Of a DNA stretch of 64,000 nucleotides, positions 25,679 through 36,479 are shown piece after piece. The stretch is taken from assembly GCF_004343075.1 (NCBI RefSeq), contig NZ_SLXP01000014.1:24014-88013 (forward strand), read 5' to 3'. Position 1 is the first letter of the stretch; every line of letters begins with the position of its first letter. Made by a program: the position numbers and the translations under genes. Under the pieces are notes generated by a model that did not search any database, was not told where the DNA came from, and saw only the letters and a program-made list of their open reading frames with translations. Source of the stretch: Rhodovulum marinum. GTDB lineage: Bacteria > Pseudomonadota > Alphaproteobacteria > Rhodobacterales > Rhodobacteraceae.

Positions 25679-27043
25679 ATGACAGACGACACCTGGGGAC
25701 GAATTTGCGATGACCTTGAGCGGACGATCGGGAAAAACAACTTTGTAACCTGGATTGCACCGCTCGAGTTCCGGGCCCTGGAAAACGGGGTCGCGCGGTT
25801 CGGCGTGCCGACCAACTTCGTCGGCGAATGGGTGAACCGGAACTTCGGCGACAAGATCATCGAACAGCTGACGCGCAACGGCGTTGCCGTCGACCGCCTG
25901 GAATTCGCCGTCTCGGCCACGAAACCCGCCGCGGCCCGCGCCGCGCCACGGGCTGCGGCGCCTGCGTCGGCGTCGGGGACGGCGCCGCAGGCGGAAAACG
26001 ATCTGCCCGGCGCGCCGCTGGATGCGCGGTTCACCTTCGACACCTTCGTGACCGGCAAGCCGAACGAACTGGCCCATGCCGCCGCGCGCCGCGTGGCCGA
26101 GGGGGGCAACGTCACCTTCAACCCGCTGTTCCTGTATGGCGGCGTTGGGCTGGGCAAGACCCACCTGATGCACGCCATCGCCTGGGACCTGCGCGAACGC
26201 GCCCCCGAAAAGCGCGTGGTCTACCTGTCGGCGGAACAGTTCATGTACCGGTTCGTCCAGGCGCTGCGCGAACGCGACATGATGGGGTTCAAGTCGCTGT
26301 TCCGCTCGGTCGATGTGCTGATGGTGGACGATGTGCAGTTCATCGCCGGCAAGGATTCGACGCAGGAAGAATTCTTCCACACGTTCAACGCGCTGGTCGA
26401 CCAGAACAAGCAGATCGTGATTTCCGCAGACCGTGCGCCGGGCGAAATCAAGGACTTGGAAGACCGCATCAAGAGCCGCCTGCAATGCGGGCTGGTCGTG
26501 GACCTGCATCCCACCGATTACGAATTGCGGCTGGGCATCCTGCAGCAGAAGGTCGACCTGTATCGCCAGCAATATCCGGGTCTTGTGATTGCCGACGGGG
26601 TGCTGGAATTCCTCGCCCACCGGATTTCCACGAATGTCCGGGTTCTGGAGGGTGCGCTGACGCGGTTGTTCGCCTTTGCCTCTTTGGTGGGCAAGGAAAT
26701 CTCGTTGGAACTGGCGCAGGATTGCCTGGCCGACATCCTGCGCGCGACCGACCGCAAGGTGACGATCGAGGAGATCCAGCGCAAGGTCAGCGAGCATTTC
26801 AACATGCGCCTGGCCGACATGGTGGGCCCCAAGCGGCACCGCACGATCGCACGGCCGCGGCAGATCGCGATGTGGCTGGCCAAGCAACTGACCCAGCGCA
26901 GCCTGCCCGAGATCGGACGGCGGTTCGGCGGGCGCGACCACACCACCGTGATGCACGCGGTCCGGCGGATCGACGATCTTCGGACCAGCGATCCGCAGAT
27001 CGCCGAGGATCTTGAGTTGCTGCGCCGCATGCTGGAGGCCTGA
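25679..27043 (+). CDS. dnaA: Chromosomal replication initiator DnaA
   Basis: 454 aa, full length. DnaA-ATP opens the origin. Domain I is at about residues 1-75, an Ala/Pro-rich linker at ~80-115, and the AAA+ domain has Walker A at 154-161 (GGVGLGKT) and Walker B DVLMVDDVQFIAGK. The C-terminal DNA-binding domain keeps the signature RFGGRDHTTVMHAVRRI. The ATG has only a weak Shine-Dalgarno (GGGC). It is followed by dnaN after a 115-bp gap. Confidence 0.98.
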   Translation: MTDDTWGRICDDLERTIGKNNFVTWIAPLEFRALENGVARFGVPTNFVGEWVNRNFGDKIIEQLTRNGVAVDRLEFAVSATKPAAARAAPRAAAPASASGTAPQAENDLPGAPLDARFTFDTFVTGKPNELAHAAARRVAEGGNVTFNPLFLYGGVGLGKTHLMHAIAWDLRERAPEKRVVYLSAEQFMYRFVQALRERDMMGFKSLFRSVDVLMVDDVQFIAGKDSTQEEFFHTFNALVDQNKQIVISADRAPGEIKDLEDRIKSRLQCGLVVDLHPTDYELRLGILQQKVDLYRQQYPGLVIADGVLEFLAHRISTNVRVLEGALTRLFAFASLVGKEISLELAQDCLADILRATDRKVTIEEIQRKVSEHFNMRLADMVGPKRHRTIARPRQIAMWLAKQLTQRSLPEIGRRFGGRDHTTVMHAVRRIDDLRTSDPQIAEDLELLRRMLEA

Positions 27044-27158
27044 GGGCGGCGGCTACGGCCTTGACGCCCCTGCGAAAGTCTCGGACAGTCCAGAAAACGC
27101 TTGAGCCGGGGGGCGGAACCGCTAGGGTTCGCCTCCCGCCGGCATGAGGAGCGAGGGC

Positions 27159-28277
27159 ATGAAATTCAGCATCGAACGCGGCACCCTTCTACGGGCGGTC
27201 GGTCAGGCACAATCGGTGGTCGAGCGGCGCAACACGATCCCGATCCTTGCCAATGTGCTGATCGAGGCCGAGGGCGATACCGTCAGCTTCCGCGCGACCG
27301 ACCTGGATATCGAGGTGGTCGACAAGGTTTCCGCCCAGGTCGAACGCGCGGGTGCGACCACGGTGCCCGCGGTCACCCTGCACGAGATCGTGCGCAAGCT
27401 GCCCGATGGCGCGCTGGTCGAGATGTCCGATGACGGTGCCTCGGGTCGGCTGACGGTACGCGCGGGGCGGTCGCATTTCACGCTTGCCACGTTGCCCAAG
27501 GAAGATTTCCCGGTGATGGCCTCGTCGGAATACACGTCGAATTTCACCGCCGCGGCGCCGGTGCTGCGGCGGCTGTTCGACAAGTCGAAATTCGCGATCT
27601 CGACAGAAGAGACGCGGTATTACCTGAACGGCGTCTACATGCATGTCGCCGAGGGTGAGGGCGGCAAGGTGCTGCGCTGTGTCGCGACCGATGGCCACCG
27701 GCTGGCGCGGATCGACGCCGAGCTGCCGCCGGGCGCCGAGACGATGCCCGGCGTGATCGTGCCGCGCAAGACCGTGGGCGAGCTGCGCAAGCTGCTGGAA
27801 GACGACGATGCGCAGATCGCGGTGTCGGTGTCCGAGACCAAGGTGCGCTTCGCCACGCCCGAGATCACCCTGACGTCGAAGGTGATCGACGGCACTTTCC
27901 CCGATTACAGCCGGGTCATCCCGACCGGCAATTCGCGCCGGCTGGAGGTCGATGCCGCCGAGTTCGCGCAGGCCGTCGACCGGGTGGCCACCGTCAGTTC
28001 GGAACGCTCGCGCGCGGTCAAGCTGGCGCTGGACGAGGATCGGCTGACCCTGTCGGTGAACGCGCCCGACAGTGGCGCCGCCGAAGAGGAACTGGCCGTG
28101 GCCTATGGCGACGAGAAGCTGGAGATCGGGTTCAACGCGAAATACCTGTTGGAAATCGCCAGCCAGGTGGACCGCGAGAATGCGGTGTTCCTGTTCAATT
28201 CCTCGGGCGACCCGACCCTGATGCGCGAGGGAAATGACAGTTCGGCCGTCTATGTCGTGATGCCGATGCGGGTCTAG
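27159..28277 (+). CDS. dnaN: DNA polymerase III beta subunit (sliding clamp)
   Basis: 372 aa from the ATG at 27159, chosen because AGGAG lies 7 bases upstream and the family starts MKF-; an in-frame ATG at 27144 would add five residues. DnaN forms the ring clamp that holds polymerase III on DNA. Three repeated clamp domains fit the length, and the C-terminal MPMRV is the typical end of the family. It lies between dnaA and recF as in most bacteria. Confidence 0.98.
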   Translation: MKFSIERGTLLRAVGQAQSVVERRNTIPILANVLIEAEGDTVSFRATDLDIEVVDKVSAQVERAGATTVPAVTLHEIVRKLPDGALVEMSDDGASGRLTVRAGRSHFTLATLPKEDFPVMASSEYTSNFTAAAPVLRRLFDKSKFAISTEETRYYLNGVYMHVAEGEGGKVLRCVATDGHRLARIDAELPPGAETMPGVIVPRKTVGELRKLLEDDDAQIAVSVSETKVRFATPEITLTSKVIDGTFPDYSRVIPTGNSRRLEVDAAEFAQAVDRVATVSSERSRAVKLALDEDRLTLSVNAPDSGAAEEELAVAYGDEKLEIGFNAKYLLEIASQVDRENAVFLFNSSGDPTLMREGNDSSAVYVVMPMRV

Positions 28278-28294
28278 CCCGGCTTTGCCGGGCT
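28276..28294 (+). terminator. Hairpin overlapping the dnaN stop
   Basis: AGCCCGGC-TTT-GCCGGGCT, a perfect 8-bp stem, begins inside the dnaN stop codon. No T tract follows, so it is either a weak terminator or part of a REP-like element with the next 35 bp. Confidence 0.5.
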
Positions 28295-28331
28295 GCCTCC
28301 GGCGGGGATATTTCTGACCAGAAGAAGGGCG
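28294..28331. repeat. REP-like intergenic element
   Basis: The segment with GCCTCCGGCGGGGATATTT followed by a GACCAGAAGAAG tail resembles, from memory, a short element scattered between genes of Rhodobacteraceae. Its recurrence cannot be shown from this window alone. It separates dnaN from recF. Confidence 0.4.
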
Positions 28332-28335
28332 GGGG

Positions 28336-29448
28336 ATGCCCAGGCTGGCCCTGAAAGAGCTGACGCTCGCCCAGTTCCGCTCTCACGAACGCGCGCGGCT
28401 GGCCCTGGACGGGCGGCCGGTGGCGATTTTCGGTGCGAACGGGGCGGGCAAGACCAATCTGCTGGAGGCGGTTTCCCTGCTGTCGCCGGGGCGGGGCTTG
28501 CGGCGGGCCGCGGCCGAGGAAATGGCACGCGCCCCGGGCGGGCTGGGCTGGAAGGTCGCCGCGGTGCTCGAGTCGCTTTGGCAGGTGCACGAGGTCGAGA
28601 CCTGGGCCGAACCCGGCGGCACGCGGCAGGTGCGGATCGACGGCAAGGCGGCGGCGCAGGTCGCACTGGGCCGGATCGCGCGGGTGCTGTGGCTGGTGCC
28701 GTCGATGGATCGGCTGTGGATCGAGGGCGCCGAGGGGCGGCGGCGGTTCTTGGACCGGATCGCGATGAGTTTTGAGCCCGGCCATGCCGAGGCGGTTCTG
28801 GCCTATGAAAAGGCGATGCGCGAGCGCAACCGCCTGCTGAAGGACGACGTCCGCGACGCCCATTGGTTTGCCGCGCTCGAGGGGCAGATGGCCGAGGCCG
28901 GGGCCGCGATCGGCGCGAACCGGCGGGCGGCGCTGACCCGGCTGGAGGTCGCGCAGGCGCAGGGCGAGACGGCGTTTCCGCAGGCCGGGTTGGCCTTGGT
29001 CGGGCCGGAGGGTGCCGATCCCGAAACGCCCGAGGCGCTGGCCGAGGCGCTGGCCGAGGGGCGAGGGCGCGACCGGATGGCGGGGCGCACGCTGGCCGGG
29101 CCGCACCGGGTGGACCTGGACGCCGTGTTCGCCGCCAAGGGTGTGCCCGCCCGGCAAAGTTCGACCGGGGAGCAGAAGGCGTTGCTGATTTCGCTGATCC
29201 TGGCCAATGCTCGTGCGCTGGCCGAGGATTTCGGGGCGCCGCCCTTGCTGTTGCTGGATGAGGTGGCCGCGCATCTGGATGCCGGGCGGCGCGCGGCGCT
29301 GTTCGACGAGATCTGCGTGCTGGGGGCGCAGGCCTGGATGACCGGCACCGGGGCGGAGTTGTTCGAGGCGTTGGGCGAGCGGGCGCAATACCTGGAAGTG
29401 ACCGAAACCGGCGGGACAAGCGCCGTTGTGGTAAGGGATACACCGTGA
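28336..29448 (+). CDS. recF: DNA replication and repair protein RecF
   Basis: 370 aa SMC-like ATPase that helps load RecA at gaps. Walker A is in FGANGAGKTNLLEAVSLLSPGRGLR, the signature motif in SSTGEQKALLISLILANA, and Walker B in PPLLLLDEVAAHLDAGRRAALF. The position after dnaN is conserved. The stop overlaps the GTG of the next gene. Confidence 0.96.
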   Translation: MPRLALKELTLAQFRSHERARLALDGRPVAIFGANGAGKTNLLEAVSLLSPGRGLRRAAAEEMARAPGGLGWKVAAVLESLWQVHEVETWAEPGGTRQVRIDGKAAAQVALGRIARVLWLVPSMDRLWIEGAEGRRRFLDRIAMSFEPGHAEAVLAYEKAMRERNRLLKDDVRDAHWFAALEGQMAEAGAAIGANRRAALTRLEVAQAQGETAFPQAGLALVGPEGADPETPEALAEALAEGRGRDRMAGRTLAGPHRVDLDAVFAAKGVPARQSSTGEQKALLISLILANARALAEDFGAPPLLLLDEVAAHLDAGRRAALFDEICVLGAQAWMTGTGAELFEALGERAQYLEVTETGGTSAVVVRDTP

Positions 29449-30065
29449 CCGTGACACCGGGTGACCTGGCCCTTTACGCAGGTGCATTGTTCGTCTTGTT
29501 CCTGACGCCCGGGCCGGTCTGGGTGGCGCTGACCGCGCGCGCCTTGTCGGGCGGCTTCAACGCGGCCTGGCCGCTGGCGCTGGGCGTGGTGGTGGGCGAT
29601 GCGCTTTGGCCGCTTCTGGCGATCCTGGGCGTCAGCTGGGTGGTGTCGGTGTTCGACGGGTTTCTCGTGGTGCTGCGCTATGTGGCCAGCGCCGTCTTCC
29701 TGGCAATGGGCGTTTTGCTGATCCGGCATCCGGGCGCCTCGATCGCCGAGGACAGCCGGCTGACGCGGCCGGGCATGTGGGCGGGGTTCGTGGCGGGGCT
29801 TGCCGTGATCTTGGGCAACCCCAAGGCGATCCTGTTCTACATGGGGGTGTTGCCCGGGTTCTTTGACCTGTCGGGGATCGGGGCGCCCGACATCGCGGCC
29901 ATCGTGGCGATTTCGATGGGCGTGCCGCTGATCGGGAACCTGTGTTTCGCGCTGTTCATCGACCGGGCGCGGCGTATCCTGACCTCGCCCAAGGCATTGA
30001 GGCGCACCAACCGGGTGGCGGGTGGTCTGCTGATCCTGGTCGGGCTGGTCATACCCTTTACCTGA
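29445..30065 (+). CDS. LysE/RhtB-family exporter
   Basis: 206 aa with about six membrane helices. The family start GDLALYAGALFVLFLTPGPVWVALTARALSGGFNAAWPLALGVVVGD is clear, and the mid-protein NPKAILFYMGVLPGFFDL motif is typical of LysE-type amino-acid/small-metabolite exporters. The GTG start overlaps the recF stop (GTGA), implying translational coupling. The substrate is unknown. Finding it between recF and gyrB is slightly unusual, as those are often adjacent. Confidence 0.9.
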   Translation: MTVTPGDLALYAGALFVLFLTPGPVWVALTARALSGGFNAAWPLALGVVVGDALWPLLAILGVSWVVSVFDGFLVVLRYVASAVFLAMGVLLIRHPGASIAEDSRLTRPGMWAGFVAGLAVILGNPKAILFYMGVLPGFFDLSGIGAPDIAAIVAISMGVPLIGNLCFALFIDRARRILTSPKALRRTNRVAGGLLILVGLVIPFT

Positions 30066-32561
<2,496 letters not shown>

Positions 32562-32598
32562 GCGCGGCTCGGACGGTTCCAATTTTAGCCATTCTTCA

Positions 32599-32625
32599 CG
32601 CGGCGCACCCGGCGCCGCGCGATTT
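32599..32625 (+). terminator. Terminator of gyrB
   Basis: CGCGGCGC-N5-GCGCCGCG, a perfect 8-bp GC-rich stem, followed by CGATTTT. It lies 38 bp past the gyrB stop. Confidence 0.75.
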
Positions 32626-32711
32626 TCGCCGGAATTCGGGCGGAACGATGGGGGCATGGACGTCCGGCACAGGACGGTGCCGGGCGTGATCGCAACCAGC
32701 GAGGACACGAC

Positions 32712-32990
32712 ATGGCCTGGACAATTCGCAAACCCTGCACCCGTGCCGAGGACGGCACGCTTCATTGCGGCGACAACGTCGCGATCGCTGTGATCGCGAC
32801 GATCCTGATGGGACCGTTCGGAATGTTCTATTCCACGAAGACCGGGGCCATCGTGATGATCGTCCTGACCTTCCTTGTGGCGCTGCCGACGCTTGGTTTC
32901 GGTGTGCTGCTGACCCTGCCCCTCTGCGTTCTTTGGGCCGCGCTTGCCGCGCTGCGGAACGCGCCGCGCCAGCTTGTGCTTGCTGCCTGA
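32712..32990 (+). CDS. Small hydrophobic protein with N-terminal CX9C pair
   Basis: 92 aa. Residues 1-25 are polar with two Cys (Cys9 and Cys19, in KPCTRAEDGTLHCGDN), then two predicted membrane helices (AIAVIATILMGPFGMFYSTKTGAIVMIVLTFLVA and LGFGVLLTLPLCVLWAALAAL). The spacing and codon use look like a real gene. No family was recognised. The paired Cys could bind metal or form a disulphide. It stands alone after gyrB. Confidence 0.6.
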   Translation: MAWTIRKPCTRAEDGTLHCGDNVAIAVIATILMGPFGMFYSTKTGAIVMIVLTFLVALPTLGFGVLLTLPLCVLWAALAALRNAPRQLVLAA

Positions 32991-33082
32991 CCCAGGCCCG
33001 CGCGCAGGCCGGGGCCGAAGCGCGTTGCTCCGGGCCGCCTAACGGGTATCTTGGGCCGAGGCTTGGCAACGGGGGACGGGAC

Positions 33083-34048
33083 ATGAGCGGACTTCTGGCG
33101 CTGCTCGACGACGTGGCGGCCATCGCCAAGGTGGCGGCGGCTTCGGTCGACGACGTGGTAGGCCAGGCCGTCAAGGCCTCGTCCAAGGCTGCCGGCGCGG
33201 TGATCGACGATGCCGCGGTCACGCCCAAATACGTGCACGGCTTTGCCGCCGACCGCGAAATTCCCATCGTCTGGAGCATCGCGCGCGGCTCGCTGTTCAA
33301 CAAACTGGTGGTTTTGCTGCCGCTGGCGCTGTTGTTGTCGATCTTCGCGCCCTGGGCGATTGCGCCGCTTCTGATGTTGGGGGGGGCATACCTGTGTTTC
33401 GAGGGGGCCGAGAAGGTTTGGCATGCGCTGTACCCGGCCGATCACCATGACGAAGACCTGTACCGCGAGAAACTGGCCGATGCGCATCTCGAGGAGAAAA
33501 AGGTCAAGGGGGCGATCAAGACCGATTTCATCCTGTCGGCCGAGATCATGACGATCACCTTGTCCGCCCTGCCGACGGACCTGCCGTTCTGGATGGTGGC
33601 CGCGGCGCTGGCCCTGGCGGGCGTCATCATCACGGTCGCGGTTTACGGCGCCGTGGGCGTGATCGTGAAGGCCGATGACGCGGGCCTTGCCATGGCCGCA
33701 AAGGGCCGCCTGGCGGTCACGCGCAAGCTGGGCGTCGGGATCGTGCGCGGCATGCCCGGCTTCCTGAAGCTTCTGGTCGTCGTGGGGACGGCGGCGATGA
33801 TCTGGGTGGGCGGTTCGATCATCGTGCATGGGCTTTATGAGCTGGGTCTGAAAGCCCCCTATTCGGCGATCCATGATCTTGCTGTTGCCGTCGCCAACCG
33901 GGTGCCCGCCGCGGCCCGGGACGCCGTGGAATTGTGTGTGACGGCAGGGATCGACGGGCTGATCGGCCTGGCGCTGGGTGCGGTGCTGATCCCGGTGGTG
34001 AAATATGCAATCCTGCCGATAGCAGGGCTTTTCGCGCGCAAGGCGTGA
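33083..34048 (+). CDS. DUF808 (YedI-like) membrane protein
   Basis: 321 aa from the ATG at 33083 (GGGGGACGGGAC upstream). It begins with the DUF808 signature MSGLLALLDDVAAIAKVAAASVDDVVGQAVKASSKAAGAVIDDAAVTPKYVHG and contains FEGAEKVWHALYP, plus four or more membrane helices. The family is widespread and of unknown function. It is monocistronic here. Confidence 0.88.
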   Translation: MSGLLALLDDVAAIAKVAAASVDDVVGQAVKASSKAAGAVIDDAAVTPKYVHGFAADREIPIVWSIARGSLFNKLVVLLPLALLLSIFAPWAIAPLLMLGGAYLCFEGAEKVWHALYPADHHDEDLYREKLADAHLEEKKVKGAIKTDFILSAEIMTITLSALPTDLPFWMVAAALALAGVIITVAVYGAVGVIVKADDAGLAMAAKGRLAVTRKLGVGIVRGMPGFLKLLVVVGTAAMIWVGGSIIVHGLYELGLKAPYSAIHDLAVAVANRVPAAARDAVELCVTAGIDGLIGLALGAVLIPVVKYAILPIAGLFARKA

Positions 34049-34218
34049 CGGCGTCAAGAGCCGGGCCGTGGCAGCGCACGGCGCGGCAACAAGTCGTTGT
34101 CCCAACTTCTATAGAGTGGTTGGCGTAGAACGATTTTTTGCAGCTTGACCTGTTCGGCACAGGCCGCCCGCTGCAACCGGGACCAGTGCCTTCCATGCCG
34201 CGCAAAAGGCGTTTCCCA

Positions 34219-34695
34219 ATGGCCCATCGCAACAGATCCCGATCCGGTACCAAGATGGCCGCGTTTCCCCTGCGCTGGAGCGCAGATGGTGCGCTTCATG
34301 TTCTGCTGGTCTCGCCGCGCGGGTCGCGGCGTTGGTTGATGCCACGGGGCTGGTGGATGGACGAGCAAAAGTCCTGGAAGCTGGCCGAAATCGAGGCGCT
34401 GGAGCGAGCCGGGGCCATCGGTCATGTGGGGACCAACCCGATCGGCCGCTATTGCTATGACAAGGTGACGGCCCAGGGGGCCATCGTCGTCGTCGAGGTC
34501 GAAGTTTTCCCGATGGTGGTCGAACGGCTGCGCCGTGACTGGAAGAACCGCCGCACCCGCAAACGGCGTTGGTTCCACGTGCTCGACGCGGCGGAGCATG
34601 TGCGCGAAGGCGATCTGGCCGAACTGTTGCGCAGTCTTGCCCCGAAACCTGCGCCGCGTACCGCGCTGGGGCGGCTTTTCTCGTGGTTCGACTGA
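34219..34695 (+). CDS. Nudix-like protein with degenerate Nudix box
   Basis: 158 aa from the ATG at 34219, preceded by AAAAGG; in-frame ATG 34195 or TTG 34138 would add 8 or 27 residues. The N-terminal strand (KMAAFPLRWSADGALHVLLVSPRGSRRWLMPRGWW) resembles alphaproteobacterial diphosphoinositol-type Nudix hydrolases. In place of the Nudix box REUXEEXG it has IEALERAG: the first Arg and one metal-binding Glu are replaced. It may therefore be a weak or inactive enzyme. The tail is basic (RRDWKNRRTRKRR). It converges with idi. Confidence 0.7.
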   Translation: MAHRNRSRSGTKMAAFPLRWSADGALHVLLVSPRGSRRWLMPRGWWMDEQKSWKLAEIEALERAGAIGHVGTNPIGRYCYDKVTAQGAIVVVEVEVFPMVVERLRRDWKNRRTRKRRWFHVLDAAEHVREGDLAELLRSLAPKPAPRTALGRLFSWFD

Positions 34696-34723
34696 GCTAC
34701 GGCCCACAGCCACCCGCGGCCGG

Positions 34724-34749
34724 GCCGGGCGACGGTTGGGCCGCCCGGC
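34724..34749. terminator. Possible bidirectional hairpin between Nudix-like gene and idi
   Basis: GCCGGGCG-N10-CGCCCGGC forms an 8-bp stem between the two convergent stops. There is no T tract on either side, so termination is only a suggestion. Confidence 0.35.
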
Positions 34750-34761
34750 GGGGTTGTCGGC

Positions 34762-35292
34762 TTATGCCGGTGAAAGCGATCCGAAGATGCGTTCGCGGTG
34801 CTGGTCGAGATAGATCCGCAGCCAGGGCGTATAGGCGTCGGGCTCGGCCTTTACCGCGCGGGCGAGGTCGTGCAGGTCGACCCATTTCACATCCATCACC
34901 TCGTCGGGGTTCAGGTCGATGCCCAGGTCGGGCCCGGCCGGGGCGACGAAAATGTCCACCACCTCGTGCTCGATCAGTCCGTTGCCGACATCGGCGCGGT
35001 ATTCCACCTGGTCGCGGTGGTCGAGCGTCAGTCCGGTGATCCCCAGTTCCTCGCGCAGCCGACGGGCGGCACAGGCTTCTTGCGGCTCGTCCCAGTGCGG
35101 ATGCGTGCAGCAGGTGTTCGCCCACAGACCCGGCGTGTGATACTTGCCCAGCGCCCGGCGCTGCAGCAGCACCCGGTCGCCATCCATCACGAACACCGAG
35201 ATCGCCTTGTGGCGAAGGCCCTTCTGGTGGGCCTCAAGCTTTTCGACGGGGGTCAGTTCGCCGTTCACCCAGGCCGGGATCATCTCGCTCAT
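34762..35292 (-). CDS. idi: Isopentenyl-diphosphate delta-isomerase (type 1)
   Basis: 176 aa. It interconverts IPP and DMAPP, supplying prenyl units for carotenoids and for the phytyl tail of bacteriochlorophyll. The active-site Cys motif LWANTCCTHPHWDEP, the Nudix-like REELGITGL and the EHEVVDIFVA block with the catalytic Glu are intact. It overlaps bchP by four bases and ends the aerR-ppsR-bchG-bch2-bchP-idi group. idi next to bchP is usual in Rhodobacterales photosynthesis clusters. Confidence 0.97.
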   Translation of the reverse strand: MSEMIPAWVNGELTPVEKLEAHQKGLRHKAISVFVMDGDRVLLQRRALGKYHTPGLWANTCCTHPHWDEPQEACAARRLREELGITGLTLDHRDQVEYRADVGNGLIEHEVVDIFVAPAGPDLGIDLNPDEVMDVKWVDLHDLARAVKAEPDAYTPWLRIYLDQHRERIFGSLSPA

Positions 35293-36479
35293 GTGAACTG
35301 CGGCGAGACGAGGCCGGTCAGGTGCGCGACGTTCTTGATGCCGATCTTGAGATGGGCGAGCGGGCGCTTCTTCGTCAGCTTCTTGTTCATGTAGCTTTCG
35401 AAGGTCAGCGTCTGCACGTCCACGTCATGGCAGAGCGACACGAAGCGTTCGCGCCGTTCGTCGCTGTGGTAATAGGCGTCCTGCATGCTTTGCAGCGCGC
35501 GGAAGGTCATCTTGTGATCCTTCATGAACATCTGGCGCGCCAGCTTGAGGTCGGAGGCGCGCCCCGATGCCAGCGCCGCCGAGACCGCCATCGCGCCGAT
35601 GCGCCCGCCATACATGGCGTAGTAGATGCCTTCGCCCGAACTCGGCGCCACGGTGCCCGCGGCGTCGCCCACCACGACCACGTCGCGGCCATTGTCCCAC
35701 TTGTCCATGGGTTTCAGCGGGATCGGCGCGCCTTCTTTGCGGATCGTTTCGGCCTGGTCGAGGCCGGCCATCTTGCGCAGGTCGGCGGTGGCCTGTTTCA
35801 GGTCGAACCCGTCGACGCCCGTGCCCATGCCGACCGAGCAGGTATGCCCGTGCGGGAACACCCAGCCGTAGAAATCGGGGCTGATGCGCCCGTCATAGAT
35901 CACGTCACAGCGGTTGGGCTGGTAATTGCCAACGGCCATCGGCGCGTCGATGATCTCGTGATAGGCGATCACATAGGGGATCTTGTCGCCGCCCGGCACC
36001 TCGGCGCGGGCCACGTCGGATCGTGCCCCGTCGGCGCCGATCACGAATTTCGTCTGAAGCCGCACCTCTTCCTTGGACTGCTTGTCGCGGAACACGAGGA
36101 AGGTCTTTTCTTCTTCGCGCTCGATCCGAAGGAAGGTGCCGGTGAACCGCGTGGCCCCGGCACGTTCGGCGCGGGCGCGCAGGAAGGGGTCGAAATCCTT
36201 GCGGTCGACCATGCCGACGAAGCCGTTCTCGATCGGGATGTCGACGAAGCGGCCCGAGGGCGAGATCATGCGCGCGGTGTCGATCTTGGCCACGAGTTGC
36301 TGGTCCTGGATGTCGAAATCCTTCATCAGGCGGGGCGGGATCGCGCCGCCGCAGGGCTTGATCCGCCCCTCGCGGTCGATCATGGCGACCTTCTTGCCCG
36401 ACCGGGCGAGGTCCTCGGCTGCCGTGGCCCCGGCGGGGCCGCCTCCAACGACGACGACGTCATAGATCATGTGCTTCAC
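35289..36479 (-). CDS. bchP: Geranylgeranyl reductase BchP
   Basis: 396 aa flavoprotein that reduces the geranylgeranyl tail of bacteriochlorophyll a to phytyl in three steps. The FAD-binding motif YDVVVVGGGPAGATAAEDLARSGKKVAMIDRE opens the protein, and the second FAD motif VVVVGDAAGTVAPSSGEGIYYAMYGG is complete. MKHMIYD offers two starts (36479 and 36470); the first overlaps the bch2 stop by four bases and is preferred. Confidence 0.97.
   Translation of the reverse strand: MKHMIYDVVVVGGGPAGATAAEDLARSGKKVAMIDREGRIKPCGGAIPPRLMKDFDIQDQQLVAKIDTARMISPSGRFVDIPIENGFVGMVDRKDFDPFLRARAERAGATRFTGTFLRIEREEEKTFLVFRDKQSKEEVRLQTKFVIGADGARSDVARAEVPGGDKIPYVIAYHEIIDAPMAVGNYQPNRCDVIYDGRISPDFYGWVFPHGHTCSVGMGTGVDGFDLKQATADLRKMAGLDQAETIRKEGAPIPLKPMDKWDNGRDVVVVGDAAGTVAPSSGEGIYYAMYGGRIGAMAVSAALASGRASDLKLARQMFMKDHKMTFRALQSMQDAYYHSDERRERFVSLCHDVDVQTLTFESYMNKKLTKKRPLAHLKIGIKNVAHLTGLVSPQFT

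Noticed and set aside
25118..25713. Two overlapping open frames of 157-177 codons upstream of dnaA
   Set aside because: They cross the rpsT terminator or the dnaA start, have no ribosome site of note and no recognisable protein pattern.
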